Below, piece by piece: positions 19,182 through 26,299 of a stretch of DNA of 64,000 nt. Position 1 is the stretch's first letter. Every line of letters starts with the position of its first letter. A program made the translations under genes and the position numbers. The stretch is from Chitinophaga sp. LS1 (lineage in GTDB: Bacteria; Bacteroidota; Bacteroidia; Chitinophagales; Chitinophagaceae): assembly GCF_034274695.1 (NCBI RefSeq), contig NZ_CP128362.1, forward strand, positions 5,830,501-5,894,500, in the 5' to 3' direction. A model generated the notes under the pieces. It was not told the origin of the DNA, did no database searches, and saw only the letters and a program-made list of their open reading frames with translations.

Positions 19182-20500
19182 CCATCCGTGGCCCCACTCC
19201 GTCGTACATAATCTAGGTCACGTGGGGCCTGGATGAATCGGTTATGAAAAAAGCACGATAATTAGTTTGTTGTCTTAGGTTCTTTAATTTCTTTTATTAT
19301 CCTTGAAACTCCTTGAATTCATTCAATCCCTTCAATGCCTTGAATCTTTAATCCAATCCCTTTGATCCTTTTTAATTTTTAAATTCGTCTATATTTTTTT
19401 GAATTTCTTTTGAATCATGCCCTGGCCCCTTTTCTTGTTCCTCCTTCCTTCATTTGCACAGGGGCCGGGATGACGCACTCTCACATAAGTTCACTAGTTT
19501 CTATAAGCTTCTAAAAATGACAAGCTCGTTTGTTAGCATAGGTTATGATCCTCCACACTTGTTCGATCTGCACGCTTCATTGTTCACTGATTCAAATGCA
19601 CTGGCATTATCTCTTTCACGTTCCATCTTCACCCACAAACTCTCTTCACCTTCCTCCATCTCTGTCAATCCATCCTCTCCCACAAACTCTCTTCACTTTC
19701 CTACATCTCTTTCACGTTCCATCCTCACTCCACAACCCCTTTTCACTTTCCTCCATCTCTTTCACGTTCCATCCTCTCCCACAAACTCTCTTCACTTTCC
19801 TCCATCTCTTTCACGTTCCATCCTCACTCCACAAACTCTCTTCACTTTCCTCCATCTCTTTCACGTTCCATCCTCACTCCACAACCCTTCTTCACCTTCC
19901 TCCATCTCTGTCACGTTCCATCCTCACTCCACAACCCCTTTTCACTTTCTTCCATCTCTCTCCATCCATCCTCACCCACAACCCCTTTTCACTTTCTTCC
20001 ATCTCTCTCCATCCATCCTCACTCCACAACCCCTTTTCACTTTCCTCCATCTCTGTCACGTTCCATCCTCACTCCACAACCCCTTTTCACTTTCCTCCAT
20101 CTCTCTCCATCCATCCTCACTCCACAAACCCTCTTCACTTTTCCTCCATCTCTCTCCATCCATCCTCACTCCACAAACCCTCTTCACCTCCATTCCTTCT
20201 CAACCCTCCCTCACTGCCATTCCACTCCCTCATTAAGCAAAAACTCAAAAATTACCCTCTAAATCCTTTGTTCTCTGTTCCACTAAAAAATTATAAAAAA
20301 CCAAAGTAAATCTCTTTCAATCCCAACTTCCATCTCCTGGCCCCATCCTATAATCATCCGTCTTTTTCTATACCACCAGGGCCGGGATGTGAAGTTCCAC
20401 ATACTCAAACAAAATATCTTTAGTGTAATCCAGTATCCGTGGGCCCCGTTTCCTTTCCAGGTCCCCCTCAAACTTCACCCAGGGCCCCGGTACTGATACA
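19182..20500. repeat. dispersed hairpin family with CATCC..GGCCCC arms (about four copies)
   Basis: Inverted pairs share the same arms: 19182-19197 with 19222-19234 (GGCCCCAC / GTGGGGCC plus CATCC / GGATG); about 19428-19440 with 19460-19472; 20331-20344 with 20379-20389; and a looser one at 20433-20447 with 20480-20500. Loops are 20-40 nt. The shared motif GGGCC(G/T)GGATG recurs at 19225, 19461 and 20379. They flank the pyrimidine-rich array on both sides. Confidence 0.55.
19611..20195. repeat. about 50-bp pyrimidine-rich tandem array (about 11-12 copies)
   Basis: The unit is CTCTTTCACGTTCCATCCTC followed by about 30 nt (ACTCCACAACCCC, then TTTTCACTTTCCTCCAT); lengths vary from 47 to 50 bp. 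The plus strand is almost purine-free apart from A. Two sub-variants alternate irregularly: CTCTTTCACGTTCC and CTCTCTCCATCC. The array begins abruptly at 19611 and degenerates after about 20195. I see no match to a neighbouring gene end. Confidence 0.9.
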
Positions 20501-20515
20501 CGCAACAAAAACTCT

Positions 20516-21697
20516 TTAATTCAACGCGGTGTTAAGGTATTCCTGCAAAGCCGCAGGATAAAGCAGTACCTCAGCTACCTCTTGTTTCTTTGTGGGTGTA
20601 TAGCAGGTCCCTTCCATAAATACATCCTCTAGCTGCTGCTTGAAGTGTGTAGGCTTGAACTGGCTAGCCACCAGCTGCGCCGCACAACTCATATCTGCGT
20701 ATAACGGTTTATTATGCAATAGCTGTTCAACATGCTTGCGTACCTGCTCTACATAATGTCCGCTGATGCGGTAACCATTCCAACCATGCGCTACCAGTTC
20801 GTTCGCACCACCTGCCAGCGGTACAATCACCGGACGGCCATAACTCATTGCCTGCAGAATACTGATATCAAATGTCTCCTGGTAATGTCCCGCATGAGAC
20901 AGGTTCAGTACTACAGCCGCACGTTGATAGAATGGGTGCATATCCAGCTGTGTATCGTAGATCATGATATTGTTCGGTACGGTCATACCTTTAAAATGAT
21001 CTGCAATTTCTTTATATGTTGCTTTGATAACCAGTTCAAACCTTGTTTTCGGCATGGCCTTAGCCAGTTCTATCAGTTCTTGCACACCGCTCTCTTCTTC
21101 CAGTTTAGCCACCATCAGGATGGTCTTGCGGGCACCATGATTTGCATGTAATACCGCTTCCTGTACAAATGAACTGGGCAGACAGCTGTGAATTACTCTC
21201 TTTTCTGCTTTCCTGAACTCAAATTGTGACTGTACAAACCGGCAAGCATATACGATCTGGTGTGCGAGTAACTGTGCACTTTTCAGCATCGGTTTCCTGA
21301 ATGCTACAGGCTGTATCGCCGTTTCGTGAATGTGATAGGTGATTTGCGCTCCCTTCAGCCTGCTGGCCCAAGCCGCCCCAAAAGGTTGTAAAGTATTAAT
21401 GTATACCTTATCGCCTTTTTTACTTAACCAAAGTACCTTGAAAAAAATACTCATCTGCGCCAGCAGGAAGCTGAAGAATAAACGCGTTTTGTTCCCCCGT
21501 TCTATATAATTTATGTAGTGATACTGTATGTGCGATAAATCGGTCAGGTATCCTGGTGTATGCGTGTTGCCGTTCGTAATTAAATGGATGTCCATGCCCT
21601 TCTCCGCTAAGGTTTCCAGCGATTCACGGAAGATCAATGTGTTTCCACTCCTGTCGTTTGATAAATGAACTGCTATTATCTTTTTCATGGGTTGCAT
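20516..21697 (-). CDS. glycosyltransferase family 4-type protein
   Basis: The frame gives 393 residues from 21697, or 390 from the ATG at 21688 (MKKIIAVHLSNDRSGNTLI), which is the more natural start. The C-terminal GT-B domain shows VAKLEEESGVQELIELAKAM, then ILQAMSYGRPVIVPLAGGANELVAHGWNGY, which contains the family nucleotide-sugar-binding E and the AMSYGRPVI loop. It likely transfers a sugar from a nucleotide donor during surface polysaccharide synthesis. No polysaccharide cluster surrounds it. The neighbour upstream is a membrane-anchored response regulator. Confidence 0.83.
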   Translation of the reverse strand: MQPMKKIIAVHLSNDRSGNTLIFRESLETLAEKGMDIHLITNGNTHTPGYLTDLSHIQYHYINYIERGNKTRLFFSFLLAQMSIFFKVLWLSKKGDKVYINTLQPFGAAWASRLKGAQITYHIHETAIQPVAFRKPMLKSAQLLAHQIVYACRFVQSQFEFRKAEKRVIHSCLPSSFVQEAVLHANHGARKTILMVAKLEEESGVQELIELAKAMPKTRFELVIKATYKEIADHFKGMTVPNNIMIYDTQLDMHPFYQRAAVVLNLSHAGHYQETFDISILQAMSYGRPVIVPLAGGANELVAHGWNGYRISGHYVEQVRKHVEQLLHNKPLYADMSCAAQLVASQFKPTHFKQQLEDVFMEGTCYTPTKKQEVAEVLLYPAALQEYLNTALN

Positions 21698-21784
21698 AAT
21701 TTAAAAATGCGTTTTAACAGGTATAGGGATAAAAGGACTAAGGTGTAAGCAATCGTAGGTTAGGTAGTTAAATAAAACATTGTT

Positions 21785-22270
21785 TTAATGTCTTAACATA
21801 TCGTGCAGAAAGCTTACAATCATTAGTGTGGCGACGATCAGGCTAAAGAAAAAGAAGAAGCGGTTATTGCGTTTTTTCTTCTTCAGGTAGTCCTGTACAA
21901 CGAACAGCTTGCTGAGTGTTGATGTGATATGCTCCAGCACGTTGTCATCCTTTATAATGTAGTCAAATGCACCGTTCTTGAGTGAGGCAGTCGCAATGTC
22001 TGTCTGCTGTCTTGCACTGGCAAAAATGACAAAGATGTTTGTGTTAAAGCGTTTGATCTCTTTCAGTACATCCAGACCAGTCATATCGCCCAGGTCATGA
22101 TCCAGTATTACGATATCCGGCTCATCCGTCAGCTGTTCCAGGAAGTCTTTGCCTGAAAGGAAGCAGGAGATATTATTGTAGCCCTGAGCTCTCAGGTGTT
22201 TATCGTAAGTAGCCAGATAAAATGGATCATCATCTACGACGTATATTTTGCTGTCTGTTTTTGTTGCCAT
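21785..22270 (-). CDS. single-domain response regulator with C-terminal membrane anchor
   Basis: I chose the ATG at 22270 (MATKTDSKIYVVDDDPFYL); a longer start at 22300 adds ten residues. The receiver domain keeps the acidic triad (VVDDDP), the phospho-acceptor Asp in PDIVILDHDLGDMTG, the switch Ser in VIFASARQ and the Lys in YIIKDD. After a basic stretch, LKKKKRNNR, the chain ends with one hydrophobic segment, FFFFFSLIVATLMIVSFL, and a short tail. This predicts a tail-anchored receiver with no output domain. Neighbouring genes do not encode a kinase. Confidence 0.82.
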   Translation of the reverse strand: MATKTDSKIYVVDDDPFYLATYDKHLRAQGYNNISCFLSGKDFLEQLTDEPDIVILDHDLGDMTGLDVLKEIKRFNTNIFVIFASARQQTDIATASLKNGAFDYIIKDDNVLEHITSTLSKLFVVQDYLKKKKRNNRFFFFFSLIVATLMIVSFLHDMLRH

Positions 22271-22412
22271 TTCGTTGTCGTTTGATATAGTAGAAACCAA
22301 TTAGAGGCCAGAAATATTTGACGTGCCAAATCAGCCACCACGGCGGGTTTTGAAATTGGCATGGGCTATAAATGGTCTCTTTTCTAGAAGATTTTCCAAA
22401 AAATGGAAAAAA

Positions 22413-22444
22413 AGAAGGCCCTGGTCGTATGACCAGGGCCTTCT
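22413..22444 (-). terminator. intrinsic terminator of the DEAD-box gene
   Basis: A 14-bp perfect stem (22413-22426 with 22431-22444) around GTAT is followed by a T run on the minus strand. It lies 22 bp beyond the helicase stop. Confidence 0.9.
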
Positions 22445-22465
22445 AATATATTTTAAGCCGAATGC

Positions 22466-23698
22466 TTATTTCTTATTACTATAATTACTCTTATTATTCC
22501 TGAATTTATACCCGCCAGGCCGCTTCTTTCCTCCACTACCTGGTTTGGCGGTATATTCCGGCACGGGGCCTAATTCCTCGGGCACCGGGGTTTTCGTCAC
22601 CGATTTTCCCAATACTTCTTCAATTCGTGCAAACTTCCGCTGCTCCTTTTCACTCACGATTGTATAAGCCGTGCCCTCTGTGGCAGCTCTGGCCGTACGT
22701 CCAATCCTATGGATATAATCCTCCGCATCATTGGGCACATCATAATTTATCACAAGATTGATATCCTCAATATCAATCCCTCTGCTCAATATATCTGTCG
22801 CTACAAGGATTTTCAGTTTCTTACTCTTAAAATCCATTAGCACCTGCTCTCTCTGATCCTGCTCGAGGTCAGAATGTATCTGTTCCACTGTAAATTTTGC
22901 CTTCTGCAACTCATTAGTGAGTTGCTTCACATTCTGCTTGCGGGAACAGAAGATAATTATATTATCAAATTCCTTCGCCTTCAGCAAAGCCTTTATCAAA
23001 GCGGGTTTTTGTTCATCATATACCACAAAAGCCTCCTGTACGATCTTCTCCGGTGGCTTGGAAATCGCAATATTGATCTCCTCCGGCTGATGCAGGATCT
23101 TCATTGCCAGTTTCCGGATCTTTTCCGGCATGGTCGCAGAAAATAGCAGGTTTTGTCTCACCTTTGGCAGGAAGGACGTGATTTTAATGATATCATCATT
23201 AAAACCCATATCCAGCATACGGTCGGCTTCGTCTAATACCAGGTATTTCACCGCGTCCAGTTTCACATACCCCATGTTCAGGTGCGCGATCATACGCCCA
23301 GGCGTACAGATCACCATATCCACCCCAGAGGTCAATGCTTTCTTTTCGGCAGAGAACAAGGCGCCATTACTACCTCCATATACAGCAATGGAGCTGATAT
23401 TGGTAAAATAAGACATCCCTTCCAGCGTCTGTGCAATCTGCACCGCCAGTTCACGTGTAGGAACAATGATCAGGGAATTGATCTTATGGTTATCGTGATG
23501 CTCGGTAAGGAGCCGGTGAATAATGGGAAGCAGGAAAGCGGCAGTTTTACCCGTGCCTGTTTGTGCACAGGCCAGAATATCCTTACCAGCAATAATGGGG
23601 GGGATAACTTTTTCCTGTACAGGCGTTGCTGTGGTATAACCCATTGCGTCAATCCCGTCTAGTACCCTGTCATCCAGGTCAAATTCATCAAAATACAA
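22466..23698 (-). CDS. DEAD-box ATP-dependent RNA helicase (RhlE type)
   Basis: The 410-residue protein has all DEAD-box motifs: Q motif YTTATPVQEKVIP (21-33), motif I AQTGTGKT (45-52), PTRELAVQ, VLDEADRMLDMGF, SATMP, and HRIGRTARA near residue 340. The C-terminal tail is short, basic and Gly/Asn-rich (KPGSGGKKRPGGYKFR), as in RhlE/CshA-type helicases that unwind structured RNA in ribosome assembly or RNA decay. It is monocistronic, ending in a strong terminator. Confidence 0.95.
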   Translation of the reverse strand: MYFDEFDLDDRVLDGIDAMGYTTATPVQEKVIPPIIAGKDILACAQTGTGKTAAFLLPIIHRLLTEHHDNHKINSLIIVPTRELAVQIAQTLEGMSYFTNISSIAVYGGSNGALFSAEKKALTSGVDMVICTPGRMIAHLNMGYVKLDAVKYLVLDEADRMLDMGFNDDIIKITSFLPKVRQNLLFSATMPEKIRKLAMKILHQPEEINIAISKPPEKIVQEAFVVYDEQKPALIKALLKAKEFDNIIIFCSRKQNVKQLTNELQKAKFTVEQIHSDLEQDQREQVLMDFKSKKLKILVATDILSRGIDIEDINLVINYDVPNDAEDYIHRIGRTARAATEGTAYTIVSEKEQRKFARIEEVLGKSVTKTPVPEELGPVPEYTAKPGSGGKKRPGGYKFRNNKSNYSNKK

Positions 23699-23847
23699 AG
23701 CGTGTACTGTTTAAAATCATTAAATATTAACTAAAGATAACAAAAAACGGCCACCTTAGGTGCGATACAAATAATAACCTCCAAATACTGCCCATCCCGG
23801 TATGTTCTTTGCGGGAAATTAGGCTTTTCATTACAAAATACGTGACC

Positions 23848-24984
23848 ATGCTTGAAGATTTACAGAAGAACCTAAACATGCCGCCATTTTTATGGAATAT
23901 TTTGCTAGGGGCCTCGGCACTTATTACTGGATTGATAATCAAATACTTAATAGCATTTATTCTACGTCTTACTACGAAGAATAATACCAGTTATTCCCTG
24001 ATCAGATCCATATTGAAGCACCTGGGCCTGGCTGTCAATTATCTACTTCCATTATTGGTTTTCAATATAGTGCTTCCATTCATGGAACTTTCCCGGAAGC
24101 CTATGAATATTCTCTCTAAAACCGCTGAAATTGGCCTTATCCTATCCTTTGGCTTTGCCCTCGCAGGCCTTGTTAAGGTCTTTGAAGACTATATGTACCA
24201 CTCCTACGACCTGAGCAAGGAAGATAACCTCAGGGAACGTAAATTGAGGACCCAGTTACAGTTCGTGCGTAAGTTCGCTGTCAGCACAATACTGGTTCTC
24301 ACTCTCTGCGCCGTTCTACTCAGTTTTGATAGTCTCCGCAAGATCGGTGCCGGCTTACTGACCGGTGTGGGTGTCAGTGGTATTATTATCGGTTTTGCCG
24401 CTCAGCGGTCACTGTCCAATTTTCTCGCCGGTATGCAGATCGCCTTTACCCAACCTATCCGTATAGACGATGTGCTCGTCGTAGAAGGTGAATGGGGCAG
24501 GGTAGAAGAGATCACCCTTACCTATGTGGTACTCGGTATCTGGGATCAGCGTAAATTAATCCTGCCTATCAATTATTTTATTGAAAAGCCGTTTCAGAAC
24601 TGGACCCGTACCGGCTCTGCTATTTTGGGTACAGCGTTTTTATACCTGGATCATACTGCGCCTTTCGACGCCATGCGCGAGGAATTGGATCGCATACTCA
24701 AAACCCATCCGCTGTGGGATAGAAGAGTGAAAGCTGTACAGGTGACTGATATTAGAGAACGTGTGGTGGAGGTCCGCTTCCTGGTGAGTGCTAACAGTTC
24801 AGGGAAGGCTTTTGATCTCCGTTGTGATGTCAGGGAAAAGATGCTGGTTTTTTTAAGGGACAATCATCCTTATTGTTTGCCTAAGACACGTGCAGTGCTG
24901 GAAGAAAGCGCAAATAAAACCAATGATCCTAACCAGGCAAATGGTGCTGGCATCAATCCATTCAACCTGCCTTCACAGGCTTAA
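23848..24984 (+). CDS. MscS-family mechanosensitive channel
   Basis: I chose the ATG at 23848 (MLEDLQKNLNMPPFLW); the frame stays open upstream with only TTG/GTG starts. The 378-residue protein has four hydrophobic segments, the last being the Gly/Ala-rich pore helix KIGAGLLTGVGVSGIIIGFA, followed by the MscS signature AAQRSLSNFLAGMQIAFTQP, which enters the beta domain (IDDVLVVEGEWGRVEEI). It releases osmolytes on hypo-osmotic shock. It is divergent from the helicase gene, 149 bp away. The 3' end abuts a 53-bp tandem array. Confidence 0.93.
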   Translation: MLEDLQKNLNMPPFLWNILLGASALITGLIIKYLIAFILRLTTKNNTSYSLIRSILKHLGLAVNYLLPLLVFNIVLPFMELSRKPMNILSKTAEIGLILSFGFALAGLVKVFEDYMYHSYDLSKEDNLRERKLRTQLQFVRKFAVSTILVLTLCAVLLSFDSLRKIGAGLLTGVGVSGIIIGFAAQRSLSNFLAGMQIAFTQPIRIDDVLVVEGEWGRVEEITLTYVVLGIWDQRKLILPINYFIEKPFQNWTRTGSAILGTAFLYLDHTAPFDAMREELDRILKTHPLWDRRVKAVQVTDIRERVVEVRFLVSANSSGKAFDLRCDVREKMLVFLRDNHPYCLPKTRAVLEESANKTNDPNQANGAGINPFNLPSQA

Positions 24985-25000
24985 ACTATACCTGTCATGG

Positions 25001-25260
25001 GGCATCAATCCATCCGATTCATGCCTCATGCTAAATCTCCATCCAACTAAATCCATCAGATGTTCATGCCTCATTGCTGAATCTCCATCTCACATCCAAC
25101 TAAATCCATCAGAAGCCTCATGCCTCATTGCCGAATCTCCATCTCCATCCAACTAAATCCATCAGATGTTCATGCCTCATTGCTGAATCTCCATCTCACA
25201 TCCAACTAAATCCATCAGAAGCCTCATGCCTCATTTTCAATCTCCATCTCACATCCATCC
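25001..25260. repeat. 53-bp tandem array with dimeric higher-order pattern (four copies plus a degenerate one)
   Basis: The unit contains CATCCAACTAAATCCATCAG, and the AACTAAATCC core starts at 25045, 25098, 25151 and 25204, exactly 53 bp apart. Copies 1 and 3 read GATGTTCATGCC, and copies 2 and 4 read GAAGCCTCATGCC. A degenerate first unit at about 25001 (GGCATCAATCCATCC) resembles GGCATCAATCCATTC inside the last codons of the MscS gene. The array fills the whole gap between the convergent MscS and VOC stops. Confidence 0.88.
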
Positions 25261-25261
25261 C

Positions 25262-25717
25262 TCAATACTTATCATCATTCACCTCAATCCAATTCCCCTC
25301 CGGATCTTTAAAATAAACCTGCTGCACCCCATCCACTCTCTTATTCGCCACATCCTTCACCCCCTGCCAACTCTCAAATGGCACCTTATTCGCATGTAGT
25401 CTATCAATAAACGCTGCCATAGAAGGCACACTAAAACAGAGATGCCCATTCTTATCATGCGTCGTCACAGCTGCCGCCCCCCTGATCAGGTGCATCTGAC
25501 TATGCTCGCCAATCCTAAACCAGGAATGTTTACCATCATGAAAGGGTTCTGGAATCGTATCTATCTGGAGTACATCCCTATAGAATGCAGTGGTTTTTTC
25601 AAGATCGTATACATATACGGCAATATGGTTCAGTATCGGGCTTTTTCGTTGGGCAATGGCTTGTATATGGGTCATCATAACAATTGCCAGCAGGCAGAGT
25701 GGAATTATCTTTTTCAT
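25262..25717 (-). CDS. secreted VOC (glyoxalase/dioxygenase superfamily) protein
   Basis: The ATG at 25717 (MKKIIPLCLLAIVMMTHIQA) gives a signal peptide; an upstream ATG at 25735 adds six residues. The 151-residue protein is a single VOC unit with the four expected betaalpha-beta-beta-beta modules. Candidate metal ligands are the His in ILNHIAVYV, the His in SQMHLIRG, the His in GHLCFSV and the Glu in PEGNWIEVND. Periplasmic VOC proteins may act on lactoylglutathione-like or antibiotic substrates; the substrate here is unknown. The stop directly borders the 53-bp array. Confidence 0.85.
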   Translation of the reverse strand: MKKIIPLCLLAIVMMTHIQAIAQRKSPILNHIAVYVYDLEKTTAFYRDVLQIDTIPEPFHDGKHSWFRIGEHSQMHLIRGAAAVTTHDKNGHLCFSVPSMAAFIDRLHANKVPFESWQGVKDVANKRVDGVQQVYFKDPEGNWIEVNDDKY

Positions 25718-25740
25718 ACCTTTAAGATAAGGCATATTCC

Positions 25741-26298
25741 CTATATTCTCACCCGTACAAATTTTCGGCTGGCTTTAATACCAGTATTCATAAACAGCGT
25801 GATCACATATACGCCTGGATTGTATTTATCTACGTCAAACTGGTATTGAAATATAGTTTCACCCTTTTTAACCTCCTGCGAATCCGTAAACATCAGCTGC
25901 CCCGACATGTTCACAATCCTGATATCGATCTTGGTGATCCTTGAACTGTCGCTACCATCAGTCATCACATACTTCACCGTCGCTGTACTGGCATATGCGG
26001 GATTGGGGTATACAATCATATCATCTTTCTTATAAGCGATAGTATCCCCCAAAGGCTGCTCAAAGCCAAACCAAAGGGCATAGTTCAGACTACTATCTGC
26101 AAATATGATGGGTTCACCAATATTATAGGCGATATAAAACATACCCTGAACCAGAAGGTATGATCCGGCAGTACCGATGGTATACTGCTTGGCTGTGTAC
26201 CTTTCTGAAGTATCAGTCTGCCCATACGACAAGCCTGCAACCAGCATCATGGCGGCAACCAGCAGTCCTGTAAATATGGTTTTTCTCAGATTTATCAT
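25741..26298 (-). CDS. small secreted protein with type IX secretion sorting-like C-terminus
   Basis: The 185-residue protein has a signal peptide (cut after GLSYGQ). The C-terminal 80 residues have the type A sorting pattern: IVYPNPAYASTATVKYVM, then IRIVNMSGQLMF and YNPGVYVITLFMN, ending in RKFVRVRI. So it is probably exported through the T9SS and attached to the surface or released. It starts 1 nt after the stop of the large OmpA protein gene, so the two are one operon and may work together. The N-terminal 90 residues match no family I know. Confidence 0.75.
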   Translation of the reverse strand: MINLRKTIFTGLLVAAMMLVAGLSYGQTDTSERYTAKQYTIGTAGSYLLVQGMFYIAYNIGEPIIFADSSLNYALWFGFEQPLGDTIAYKKDDMIVYPNPAYASTATVKYVMTDGSDSSRITKIDIRIVNMSGQLMFTDSQEVKKGETIFQYQFDVDKYNPGVYVITLFMNTGIKASRKFVRVRI

Positions 26299-26299
26299 T

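Larger units (their letters stand above)
18919..20515. other. 1.6 kb gene-free region with several repeat families
   Basis: I find no credible gene here. The region contains a 20-bp array (19069-19169), a family of hairpins with GGCCCC arms (19182-20500), an AT-rich stretch with CCTTGAATTCATTCAATCC-type short repeats (about 19305-19400), and a 50-bp pyrimidine-rich array (19611-20195). Long open frames across the 50-bp array on the plus strand exist because the unit lacks stops, not because of coding. It separates the sigma-54 activator start from the glycosyltransferase stop. Confidence 0.75.

Noticed and set aside
19454..20309. Two long overlapping plus-strand open frames over the 50-bp array
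   Set aside because: Both frames are open only because the pyrimidine-rich unit lacks stop triplets. The products are repetitive Phe/His/Pro/Ser strings in two frames at once, with no start signal or known domain.
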